A stretch of DNA of 64,000 nucleotides from Mauremys mutica (taxonomy: Eukaryota; Chordata; Testudines; Geoemydidae). Positions within the stretch are counted from its first letter, which is position 1, and every line of letters starts with the position of its first letter. A program made the translations under genes and the position numbers. Shown here in pieces: positions 11,261 to 22,299 of the stretch. The stretch is taken from contig NC_059075.1 in the NCBI RefSeq assembly GCF_020497125.1, positions 26,820,003-26,884,002 of the forward strand. Reading direction: 5' to 3'. The notes beneath the pieces are model-generated. The model saw only the letters and a program-made list of their open reading frames with translations. It did no database searches and had not been told where the DNA came from.

Positions 11261-11699
11261 AATCACACATTTAAAAGTAAAATACAATTGGAAGTCCTCC
11301 TGTACTAATAGGATAAGAAGATAAGCTATTAAGGGATTAGATACTACTGAACAGAGTAATGCAACAAAGTCAAGAGATGAGACTAAGCCTTTTGGCCCAT
11401 CACTGCTCCTTTAAAACAAAACCACAATAACAAGGCACCGAAAGAGCAGAGCTAGCAAAGAAGAGTTAATGCCATCTCTGTGAAATGATCCTAGTCCCTG
11501 ATCATGATGGGGAAAAGTCAGATATTTTCCCACCTTACAAATGGATTCCAAAGAAGACTGCTTGGTAGAAACTCTGTTCCTAACTTTTGTGCATGTGGTT
11601 TTAGTGCCTGTGAAAGATGCTAGTTTGACAGAGGCAAGGACTCGGTTTATCCACAGGAAACATGCAGCACCCGTAACAACAGAGCAGGCTTTCTTCTCA

Positions 11700-11772
11700 T
11701 TGGGCCTAATTCAGAGTCCATTGAAATCAGTGTGACTCTTTTCGTTGATTTTAATAGGCTTAGAATCAGACC
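11700..11772. repeat. Ancient palindromic repeat
   Basis: The left arm 'ggcctaattcagagtccatt' mirrors the right arm 'ttttaataggcttagaatca'. This is the widespread old amniote wording 'cattgaagtcaatgggag' in decayed form. Confidence 0.5.
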
Positions 11773-14140
11773 CATGTTACCCTGCCAACTTGCCTCAGCA
11801 CTAGCCTCTAATAGTTTGAGGATCACTCCAGTCTTACTTTGCACTGAGAGGTGCTTGGGTCTTTGGCTGAGACTGCAAACAAAGACACCAGTTCTGCTGG
11901 TGGTTTTTGTAATGTGTGCATTTGTCCAGAAGAATGTTGACTGAGACCACAAATCCAAAGCACATAGGCCACCAGACAGATATTAGTGACTTTCTGTTAC
12001 TATATGGGTCCAGTCTGGATCTGAACTGCTAATCCTGAGATGCCATATCCCACCTCTTGAGCCGTCCAGTCCTCAAACAACCTATTTTATATTTCTGTCC
12101 TGCATTCAAAATCACCCTGTTGTTCCATTTGCAGACTGCCTCCGTGTTACATTTGGGCCAATACTGCTACCCTTTTCCTCCACATACAGATGTACACGCT
12201 GTCCTTATTCTTTGGTCCCTGACCACTAATCTGTTCTCTTTTCGTACTCCGTCCTCTGAGATTCCTTTTATTTAGGTAATGCTAACTGGAGTTCAGGATT
12301 GACTTTCCCTGCCAGAGTATTCATTGGATCTGTTAGACATGGGTACTACAAGTCCTGAATGATTCTTATATAGTAAACATGAAGGACAATCTGTGCTGCA
12401 GGACATAGTAATTGGCCAGCGTAACCCAAAAATCCATAGAGAATCTCAGCTGTTTGCCCTTGAGTGTGTTTGCAAAGTGCACATTAAATGCTATTTGGCA
12501 AATTGATGCCTAATCTGTAAGTGAAACAGACCTTGGCTACTTCGTGCCACTTTGCTTCCTACAATCAACCTACAAGTTTCAAACCAATTTGAATAGTTGC
12601 TGCTTGGAAAAAAATGTCACTTTCACTTTAGAGACTGGCCCAAACCAAATCCCTGGATCTGAATTCCCCGAATCTTTGGGGAAGTTTATTACTATTTATG
12701 ATTGATATAGTGCAACAGCATGCTGGGCTTTTTAAAGACACGTGCAGAGACCTGGGAATCCAAACTTAACAGCGGGTCCCTTATCTCTATAATGGGCCGA
12801 TGCAAAATCTCAGTTAACACAATAATGAGATTAGTATAAATATACAGAGACACACATAGAGTGACTTTGGGAAAATTCATACCAGAATGGGAACATTGCA
12901 GCTCAGGCTAATCTTTATTTCAGTTCCAATTTAGGTATTTAATTGTACTTATTCACACGTATAAAAGTATTGATCCAAAACAAGCAAAAAAGTAACATGC
13001 ACATGCTTCAAATTAACTGAGATGTGTAGTTTTTCTCTTTTGAGTGTGAATCCTCTCAGATGAGGCCACATTACAACTAGCAGTTTTAATACAATGGTGG
13101 TATGATTCGAGTACCTGAGGTTGTGCATTGTAGTTGGTTATATGCTGGAAGTGCAGAAGATCTTGTTATTGATGGAAGGCATTGAGGGTATAATGGTAGG
13201 GTGATGCTGGGGTGTTAAGGCACATACATGAGAGTTGCCTTAACTGGTGATTTCTTTGGTATTTTGTCACTGTATTGGTGGGATTTGCACTTGAGCAGCC
13301 TTAGTTCTAAGTAAACAAGGATTTGAGTTTGGGACTTGTTACCATTCTGGAAATTTTAAAAGTGTTTGAATATTTCTTTACTCCTATTACTTTATACTGG
13401 AGCTTTTTTATTCTGTTCCAGCACCCGGACTGGTGACACTATTTTCAGTTTTTAGCTTTCTCTTTTGCTCTTCCTCCACTTCTTCTGGAGTGTTATCACT
13501 GCTCATTCACTGTACTCAGTGACAGCTCACTCTGCTCCTGGGTTCATCACAACTCCTTGCCCTGGGCTTTTGCTTTTCCTCTCTCCTCAAAAATTCTCTA
13601 TCTAGCTCTGACCCTGAAAACATTTGAAATATCTTGGGCTGTTCTGAATAAGTAAGTAACGAAGTATATACTGCCTTGAAGACTAGCCAGCGTTCTTACT
13701 TTCTTTTCATATGACCATTGGAAAAGTGAGACATTGGACTTTAATTGTTAGAGCTGAAGTTTAATGATAAAATGGGTGACATTGATCCTTCTTTGCCATG
13801 CTTAAAGAATAGACTCCCCTCACTATAGTCTGCAAATCATGGGTTTAAATCTCATGACTTCCAGGGGATTACAGAACAGTTACTATGGGTACAATTTGGT
13901 CCAGTATATTTACATAAAATTCAGCCCAATGTCTCTGCATGTTTTGCCATCCATCACAGGTCATCCTCAGCTCACTTTATGGCCCGGATCCCCAGCAATC
14001 AATGCCGCTCAGGCAGACTACTGCATCTACAGAGAGCTTTACTGGAGTCTATAATGAGACTTCCCTTGAGTGCAGGGATATGCCCATGCAAAGATCATTG
14101 CTAGACTGGGGCCATAGTGAACCCCCAGTAGCTTCCTTTC
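11773..14140. other. Unassigned single-copy-looking sequence
   Basis: No gene, RNA or recognised element. Open frames of 60-83 codons have no family resemblance. Confidence 0.4.
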
Positions 14141-14147
14141 ATTCAAT

Positions 14148-14940
14148 CCATGAACTCATAGATTCCAAGGCCAGAAAGGACTCATTGTGATCATCTAGTC
14201 TGACCTCTTGTATAGCATAGGTCATAGAACTTCCCTCAAAAAATTCCTGCAGCAGGCCTTTTAGAAAAATATTTAATTTCGATTTAAAAATGTTCAGAGA
14301 TGAAGAATCCACCACGACCCTTGGAAATTGTTCCAATGGTTAATTTACCCTTACTGTCAAACATTTACACCTTATTTCTGGTATGATTTTGTCTAGCTTC
14401 AACTTCCAGCCACTGGATTGTGTTATGCCTCTCTCTGCTAGATTGAAGAACTCATTATTCAATATTTGTTTCCTATATAGGTACTTATAGACTGTAATCA
14501 GTCACTGCATAATTTTTCTTTGTTAAGCTAAAAAGATTGAGTTCTTTGAGTCTGTCACTATAAAGCTAGTTTACTAATCCTTTAATCGTTCCCATGGCTC
14601 TTCTCTGAACCCTCTCCAATTTATTAGCCTCCTTCTTGAATTGTGGGCACCAGAACTGGACACAGTATTCCCGCAACAATCACACCAGTGCCAAATATAA
14701 AGGTAAAATAACTTCTTTACTCCTACACAGATCCCTCTGGTTATGCATCCCAGGATCACATTAGCTCTTTTGGCCACAGCATCACACTGGAAACTAATGT
14801 TCAATTGATTATCCACCATGACTTCCAAATCGTTGTCAGAGTCACTGCTCCCCAGGATAGAGTCCCCCATCCTATACGTATGGCCTACATTCTTCGTTCC
14901 TAGATGTATGCATTTACATATACGCTTCAAATGTTCGTGG
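14148..14940 (-). mobile_element. CR1 LINE 3' end with ORF2 tail
   Basis: The left end 'actcatagattccaaggcca' is the complement of a CR1 3' terminus. On the minus strand, 14930-14574 stays open and reads as the ORF2 C-terminal part: 'DLEVMVDNQLNISFQCD' and 'AKRANVILGCI' match the conserved LINE segment after the reverse-transcriptase palm. The rest of ORF2 is missing, so this is a 5'-truncated copy. Divergence from typical CR1 wording suggests an old insertion. Confidence 0.8.
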
Positions 14941-15107
14941 TTTTGGTCTGATCGTTTCTACACTCATTTTTCTCCAGTGAGGCTAGCAGGCGCTCAAGAG
15001 CAGCAAGGTTCCCATAAGTTCTTATGATGAGTCTTCCCTTCACCCAGGAAGCACTGTGGCCCCATTCTTTAGTGGCTATTGATTATTGTTTCCAATTAAT
15101 TCTGTTT

Positions 15108-15980
15108 TAAAGAGCTGGGGGATTGTTGGGGTCCAGTCCCAGAATCAGGCATATCACGGTTACTAAATTCAATGTCTGGTTGGGAAACCCAGTGTACACA
15201 ACAGAGACACTCATACTGAGGGTAACACAAAGCTTTAACCACTTCTATTAGCACAATTAGTAAAGACAGAAAAGCTCCAAACCACATAGAAAGATAGCAA
15301 AAATACAGATTTGAGGTGATATCTTGCATCATTCCTCACACATATGCTTACACCCTTCCTTGGGGATCTGGTGGTAAGGGACAAAGATACAGCCCTGCCC
15401 CATGCATGCCAAACAAGAGTGATGGTCCAGATCCACCCACCCACCACGCACATACACCCCTACCTTACATGGTGGTCTGGCCTATTACAGGACATAGGGC
15501 CTGTCATGAATTCATTCGAATGCCCAGTCTCGCTTGTCCATATCTAACTTCCTTACCCTAATAATGTTGGGGTGCCTTTTATCCTATAGGTTAGTATAGA
15601 TAATATGATTTTAGCTTATTACCATATACATCGACTCGTTGCCAAGGCAAGGTCGTGGTTAAGCATCTGCCAGTCTATCCTAAAATATCCAAGCATAGTA
15701 CCAGTTCAATATTCCTGAGGTTACCTAGTATTGTTATGTATAAATGCCCCCCTACCACCCTCCAAACATGCTATTTCCAATTCCGCAAAACTCAGGGTAA
15801 CTTTTGGGCCATTTATCTATGCTATAAGTGATAGTATAAAAGCTTTATGCTAACTTACTTATGCCATATGTTGACTGCTTAAGCTAATGTCTTACAGAAT
15901 ACAGGCCTGTAGGTTTCTTGAGTTACTGCTAAGTAAAAATAAAATGCTAACACTAGCTCTATGGGCTACAGCATGCTCAC
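15108..15980 (+). mobile_element. Possible endogenous-retroviral LTR
   Basis: A purine tract, AAAGAGCTGGGGGA, stands just before TGTTGGGGTCCAGTCCCAG, as at a polypurine tract/3' LTR junction. Inside are a TATA-like GTATAAAAGC (about 15835) and an AATAAA (about 15938). The downstream boundary and any 5-bp duplication were not found, and no retroviral genes are visible. Confidence 0.35.
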
Positions 15981-18065
15981 AAAAGTCTTCTTGTCCGTGC
16001 TTATTTTAACATTAAAGCCACTATACACCCCTCTAAAATATTTTGAAACCCTATAAGTTAAATAAAAAGCTCATTAAGAGAAGCAAGATGCTAACCAATG
16101 AGCAAAGGAAACAACTCAAGAAGCACTATCTGTATCCAGTTAAATTCAGTCGTTCACAGAGGTCCTCATGAAAGCACCCATTTACATCCAGACTCTGGTT
16201 TCTCAAAAACCCAACATATTTTGGCAAAGCAGAATATTTTAACCATTTTGTTAAAGAGAACTTTCAATTTTATACACCAGGAGCCCAGTTTTCTACACCA
16301 TTTAAAGCTCCTTTTCGGTCTGTGAAAATAACCCAGTCAAACTCAAATAGTTGAAAGGTACAATGGTTTTTAAAGAGAGAATTAAAAAGAAAGAAGGCGC
16401 ATTCTCCTTTGGAACTTGCCTCCCACTGAAGTTTCTTTTAGTCCCTTCAGATAATCACAACAGGTCTTTTCCCCCAGTGTCAGTTCACAGCAAATGAGCA
16501 TCCCCACAGTCAGTGAGTTCCAGCAGTGTACTGACTTCTTCCTCAGCAGGACATTCCCACACAGCCAGGGTAACTGACCTACAATCTCCCTCAGCTTGGT
16601 ACCTTTGAAAATCTCTTTCTGTAAGTCAGGTGGACATTTGGAGATTTGCTGATGAATTTTCCCACATTTTATGCCGAGAAACTGAAAAGGCAAATGAGCC
16701 AGAGGCATCAACTAACTCATATTAAAATGGTGAATAATACATATAATGTCCTTCCGCAAGTCAGTGGGCTCCAAAAGCACGCATGCAATGATTAAAGAGA
16801 GTATTGTGAATGGCATGCATCGGAAGGAGATGCAATATTACTCTGCCCAAAGGAGCTATTGTCTTCCTAGCCTCCACTCGGATAGTCAACAACGTTCGCT
16901 TGATCTTTAGTTATGTGTTTTACTCTGGAACCCCCTCAGTAACCAAAGATTGAGAGGAATTATAAAACAGGTCACTCAAATTACCAAATTACACTAAGCC
17001 ACTGCACTAAAAGCCCACATCTACTCAGACTGGGAAGGGGGAATGTGAAGGGGTAGTGCAGAAGGAAGGGTGAGGGAGAGTCAGTTGTGTTTGGAGAGAA
17101 TAGTTTGGTAAAAGGGGGTCTTGAAAGGTTGGCATCACTAGAGCACACAGTTAAAGTTGTGGTGCATGGCCCCGTGGTGTACAGTAGGTCTGGTAGTGGC
17201 AAGGGGTGTGCCTGTGGGGTAGAAGAATAGAGGACATGTATTCCGCAGCTTAACTTTTCCTTTCTTTGCTTTTGTGGGTTTGTGTCAGGTGTGTGGCAGC
17301 CTTAACTGTTAGAACACAGTGAAATATGTTTGTGTATTAATTTGATGTTGAGTCTGCTCATTCCTGTGGTCTGTAAACCTGAGGGTCATAGCAAATAGGA
17401 AGCCCTCTAGGTACTAAGAGGCAGCATATTGTCTGATGTCAGGGAATGGCCCTTTGAAATGAACTACTGGCAAAGATGGCAAGTGCAGTCCAGACTCCTG
17501 ACTGGCGTAGAAAGGGCATAGGGATGCTAGTTGGCTTCAGATGTGAGCCTGCATTACTGACCTGTGCCTCAGTGGGGCTGAAGAATTCTTCCTGAGTTCA
17601 TAGGAGGATAAGGACACCTGCTCCTCTGAGCCTCTAACTCCCTTGCCTGCCATTTTCTTTTGCTCAGTTGTCTCATTACATACAGCCGAACAACGATCAG
17701 ACATTGCACTGCACCCTTTCCTCAGTGTTACCCTCTTCCCTCTCCCAAACATCCCCAGTAGCCTTCTTCCCCAAACTGTGGTATGTGTCCCCCAATTCTT
17801 TCTCTCCTTGTTTCTCCTTGCCCCTGCCCTAAATACTGACTCTCCTCCACCTTCCCTATACCAGTCCAGTCAGACCTCAGTAAATCCATCTCTCTTTCTT
17901 CATAGCTGACTCTCCCTCCCCCCCGCCGTCTTGTGGGTGTGCAGGGGGGATCCTTACCCTATGCGCTGTCTGTTTTCAGACTACGCAGGCTGCAAAAGAC
18001 CCAGTATGAGGGTGTACTGGGGCTAATGCTTGAGCACATCCTGGTTGGGGAGCGCTTCTGACACA
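15981..18065. other. Unassigned sequence
   Basis: No recognised gene or element. A pyrimidine-rich stretch lies at 17640-17930. Confidence 0.4.
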
Positions 18066-18069
18066 ACTG

Positions 18070-18385
18070 CCTCATTGTCCTCCTTCAGATCCTTCTTTAA
18101 AACTCTCCTCTGCCATGATGCCTACAGAACTTAACAATGGCCAGGCCACTGGTGTGCTGAGATCACTGCCTATTGTGCTGACGGATATTGTCTCCTAGTT
18201 TTCTTGTACTCCCCCATCTATCTGTATCCACCTGTTGTCTCTTGTCATGTAGTTAGCTGTAAGCTCTCTGAGGCAGGGACTGTCTTTTTGTCCTGTGTTT
18301 GTACAGCACCTAGCACGATGAGGTCCTGGTCCATGATTAGGGCTCCTAGGTGCTATAATATTAATTATTACTTATTTCTATTATT
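18070..18385 (+). repeat. L2-type LINE 3' end
   Basis: 'cctccttcagatccttcttt' followed by 'aaaactctcctctgccatga' corresponds to the degenerate C-terminal ORF2 end (FxSFxKTxLxxxA). The tail 'agctgtaagctctctgaggc', 'agggactgtctttttgtcct', 'tacagcacctagcacgatga', 'ggctcctaggtgctataata' is the L2/MIR-like 3' UTR. Confidence 0.65.
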
Positions 18386-18485
18386 GTAGCACCTCAGAGC
18401 CCTAGTCATGGCTCAGGACCCTGCTAGGAGTTGTACAAACACAGAGCAAAAAGACAATCCCTGCCCCAAAGAGCTCATAATCTAT
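18377..18485 (-). repeat. L2/MIR-type tail, inverted next to the previous one
   Basis: 'attgtagcacctcagagccc' and 'gttgtacaaacacagagcaa' through 'cctgccccaaagagctcata' are the complement of the same tail. The two tails meet end to end at 18360-18380. An AT-rich (AATAAT)n stretch follows to about 18545. Confidence 0.7.
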
Positions 18486-18804
18486 AAATAAGAAAAAATA
18501 TAATAAAATAATAAATAATAAACAATAATAATAATTAATAATAAAAACACAACAACTAACTTTTGAGAGTTCAGAGAAGCCCTTGAGCATGCCAGGGCCT
18601 CTGAAAATATCGTTCCAGCATCTAGCTTCCAAATCATATCCCTGTATTGCTCCCTTGGAGCACTTGACAGGTTGGATGTCATCAAACACATGCACTGGGA
18701 ACATGACAAGTGCTCAGCTCCCACTAGAGCCCCTAACTGGTGCCCAAACACCTTATTGTGCCCACTCAAATTTGCAAATGTTGGCCCCAATCATTCCGTG
18801 TTTC

Positions 18805-18870
18805 AGCTCTCCGCCTGTAAAACAGAAATACTTCCCTACCTTGCAGGGTGTTGTGTGTGTGATGCTTTTG
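18805..18870 (+). repeat. MIR/CORE-SINE core fragment
   Basis: 'gcctgtaaaacagaaatact' and 'tccctaccttgcagggtgtt' match the core segment after 'catctgtaaaatggggataa'. Confidence 0.5.
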
Positions 18871-19017
18871 AGGTGGTTGGCCACCATGGCTAGCGCTGAC
18901 TGGAGGATGATCATTCCATTGACCAGCAACTTCCTGGGTTTCAAAATTCGATTTTGTTCCACATTGCAATGAAGACAAAAACCTTTCACAAAAATTGAGT
19001 TAGGTTGCGCACGTGTG

Positions 19018-19165
19018 TCCAGCCAAGGGGGTAGGACTCTGGCCTGGAATGTGGGAGCCCAGATTCAAGACCCTGCTCAGCTTGATTCAGAGTGAAAAAG
19101 GGACTTGAACCTGCAGCTTTTACATCCCAACCCATGCCCTACCCACCAAGCTGTAGAGAGCCATT
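19018..19165 (+). repeat. Possible SINE, tRNA-related head
   Basis: 'gtaggactctggcctggaat' then 'gcccagattcaagaccctgc' resembles box A and box B spacing in a decayed SINE. The end is not clear. Confidence 0.3.
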
Positions 19166-19560
19166 TTTGTATGCACACAAGAACTTTGTTGAAATTCATA
19201 CATCTCAGTGAAACATTTCAGCTTCAGTAAAACAGCATATTTCACCAAAAAGAAATTTCAGTGGAAATATTCCAAGCACCTCTTACCATGGTGATGAATG
19301 CTATGGAAAAGCCTATAAATAAAAATTCTTGAAATATCTATTTTAAACAATCCACATTTTCCCCAATTTCAACATACATTTCTCCTAGTAAACATATTCG
19401 GCTGGATTTTGATTTCTTCAATAGAGATACACTGATTTACACCAGCTGAGGATCTGGTCCATTATGTCGTACTTCTCATATTTTCAGAGTAGCTGAGAAG
19501 GTTTTGTGATTCTAAAGCAACATAGAGGTTTTATTAGTTTCCTGGAAGTTTCAGCAGTGT

Positions 19561-19579
19561 TCTCTCTCTCTCTCTCTCA
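19561..19579. repeat. (TC)n microsatellite
   Basis: A run of about nine TC units. Confidence 0.85.
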
Positions 19580-19820
19580 AGAACAATCAGAATGATGGAA
19601 AATATACAATGTAGCTATGACTACATCCTGTTTATCCATTGGTCTAATTTTTCTTACGCTTTTGTTTATAGCTTTCTGGAAGTAGGAATTCTTCTTTGAA
19701 CTAGAATCCTTAAAACAGAAATTATAGTCATCTCTCACCTAATGCATCACAGAAGAAGAAAGAGGATTTATTATCCCTCAAGTATTTTTTCACAAAGAAT
19801 TATCCCAGCAGGTGGACTCA

Positions 19821-20119
19821 GGGTATGTCTACACTACCCACCCGATCAGCGGGCAGCGATCGATCCAGCGGGGGTCGATTTATCACGTCTAGTCTAGACA
19901 TAATAAATCGATCCCCGAGTGCTCTCCCATCAACTCCTGTACTCCACCGCCGCAAGATGCACAAGCGGAGTCGATGGGGGAGTGGCAGCAGTTGACTCCA
20001 CCGACGTAAAGACACAACGGTAAGTTGATCTAAGTACGTCAACTTCAGCTATGTTATTCACATAGCTGAAGTTGCGTAACTTAGATCGATTCCTCCCTCC
20101 CCCCAGTGTAGACCAGACC
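19821..20119. mobile_element. Harbinger-type MITE
   Basis: The ends GGGTATGTCTACACTACC and GGTCTGGTCTACACTGGGG (complement of the right end) are inverted. The flanks TCA (19818-19820) and TTA (20120-20122) fit a decayed 3-bp duplication. An internal 13-bp palindrome lies at 20041-20073 (AACTTCAGCTATG ... CATAGCTGAAGTT). It encodes nothing. Confidence 0.7.
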
Positions 20120-20122
20120 TTA

Positions 20123-21260
20123 GTCTATGTGGGGTAGGTAAGAGTAAAATCTGACCCACAGATTTTTGAGCTACTCTAAAATAGGCATTTATGTTGGTAC
20201 CTTTACTAATAAGTGATTGGATTTATATTGAAAGGGATTAAATTTAAGTTCCTCTACTTCTTGATGAAGTAGACTTGGATAAGTGAGGGTTAAAACTATT
20301 TTGTGACTGAAAAGAAGGTTTATTTCCTTAGACAAAACTACATGTATATTACACATTAAGAAACGTTATCCTCTTTCTGATTTTGTATCCTCTATCTGTA
20401 TATTAGCTGCTAATTTTTGAATTTATCAGTTAGTGAGCGGAAATGGTTTTAGTCTTTGCAGAACTGGTCAAGGATAATAATACCCAGCCTCTTGACAAAA
20501 GAATCTCTCAGCTCTTAATCTTCTAATTCAGTTCTAATTATTGAATCATTACAACGAGAGACTTTATTTTGCTTAGTCGATACTTTCATAGCAGTTGGAT
20601 TACCGAAATTGCCAGTGGGGTTGTTATGGGTTCTACACTGGCACTGTCCTAGGCTTATAATAGAATTTTCTAAAGTAATAGCCTTTTCGTTTCATTCTGG
20701 AAGCAATCTACACATCAGCTGTTTTAAGAAGAACACTCAGAGCTGGCATTAGCATTTTTGGGTGGGCCTGGGAAACTTCCCAAGTGTAACTGTCTGCCAT
20801 GCACCGTGTTCACAATTTCAGCACATCATCTCTTTGCCAAACACCCACAGAATAATGAGATGTCCAAGAGAACTATTCAGACAGAGAAAAATCTATTAAA
20901 GAAAGCTTAAATACCTATCAACCTACATTTGTAAGTGGCCTCCACATTATCAGAGCACCTGAAAATAAAGATCTTTATCTAGTTTTGCTGAAACTTAGAA
21001 ATACGTGACAGAAGGATTAGCTTTTCCAGCACAAATGCTAATAGGCAGATGAACAGGGACTTCACTTCTAATAAGACTTGACTTACACAAACCCAGGGAA
21101 ATATTAGACTTACAGATGCTATTGGAGAAAAAGCCAAAGAAATGCACAATATTATTGTTTGTTTGTTTAGCGATAGCATCTAGAGGCACTAATCAGGGAT
21201 CAGGGCACCATTACACAGACATATATAACAAATTAAGTCCCTATGCCAGAGAGTTCACAG
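20123..21260. other. Unassigned AT-rich sequence
   Basis: No recognised gene or repeat. Confidence 0.4.
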
Positions 21261-21262
21261 TC

Positions 21263-21372
21263 CGTATTAGAGACAGACAAAGCAGGTGAGGTATCTTTTA
21301 TTGGACCAACTTCTGTTGGTGAAAGAGGCAAGCTTTCCAGCTTACACAGAGCTCTTCTTCAGATCCATATGA
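21263..21372 (-). mobile_element. Second PLE-like 3' end family with hammerhead-like core
   Basis: Minus strand: CTGAAGA, a stem around GAGCTCTGTGTAAGCT, GGAAAGC, then 'caccaacagaagttggtcca' and 'ataaaagatacctcacctgc'. It has the same order of motifs as the PLE ends (core, stem II, GAAA, AATAAA-like run) but different sequence. A partial copy lies at 10926-10983. Membership of the PLE order is inferred. Confidence 0.5.
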
Positions 21373-22109
21373 CAGATATACTAATCCACTGGTCAAAGTG
21401 ACAGTTAAGCAACCAGTCCATCTGAGAACAGACATTCACAGCTGGAAGCTAACAAAAGTTGTTACTCCCACAGCACAGTTGTGTTCCTATATTGTGGAAG
21501 CAGTCAGCGGTAGTACAGAAATCAATGAGATTTACTGGAAATGCCTGGGATGTCCCAGACACCTGTTGACATAGGATTAAAAAGGTGGAAACTTGATTCC
21601 TCAAAGAACGATCATGGAATGAGGTCATCTATACCAATGCCTGAAGAATTATCAGAGGTATCATGTTAGCACCACAAAAGTCACCACATGCATGATCATT
21701 ATGGATACACTCATTGCCAAAGTTGCTAAATCCAAGCAGCACCTGGATGAAGCTAGAACATCATCATCCTGGAGTGAGTCAGGCTGAAATAAGCAACAAT
21801 TAACTAATCAGATGACTTTGGAAAGTCATTTCAGGATTTGTTGGCCAGATGTGAGTTATGTTATTTCAAAATTAAGAGTGTTCTCTTCCTCATAGAGAAG
21901 AATTAAATGGGCAGAGCCTTTCTGCTCTCTTTGTACCACTCTGGAGCAGAATCTGGTCTTATGTTCCCACGTGGTGATTCCTGCTGACATGAGGGAGACT
22001 TCAGAGAGCACAGAACCAGCTTAGCTAGCTCCAATGCCATTCTTATGCATGCAGCTACAGCATAGGGCATCTGGAGAGGGAATGAATGGCTTGGGATGAG
22101 ATTTATAAT

Positions 22110-22293
22110 TGGAGATATACCCAATCTCCTAGAACTGGAAGGGACCTTGAAAGGTCATTGAGTCCAGCCCCCTGCCTTTACTAGCAGGACCAAGTACTGA
22201 TTTTTGCCCCAGATCCCTAAGTGGCCCCCTCAAGGATTGAACTCACAACCCTGGGCTTAGCAGGCCAGTGCTCAAACCACTGAGCGATCCCCC
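22110..22293 (-). repeat. tRNA-derived SINE
   Basis: On the minus strand it starts GGGGGATCGCTCAGTGGTTT (box A) and has box B 'gggttgtgagttcaatcctt', then the body '...aaaaatcagtacttggtcct', 'gcagggggctggactcaatg', and the end 'ctagg agattgg'. This is the common turtle pol III SINE, nearly full length. Confidence 0.88.
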
Positions 22294-22299
22294 AGATGT

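Larger units (their letters stand above)
10211..11669. repeat. Tandem duplication, second copy (long form)
   Basis: Homologous to the first copy over 10211-10345 and 11523-11669. The middle, 10346-11522, is present only here and includes a PLE-like fragment and a CR1 piece. The empty PLE target is at 10309-10322. The repeated blocks have only scattered differences, so the duplication is fairly young. Confidence 0.85.

Noticed and set aside
22110..22293. A functional tRNA gene
   Set aside because: Box A and box B are present, but the sequence continues into the SINE body and the tRNA part has no cloverleaf or proper 3' end.
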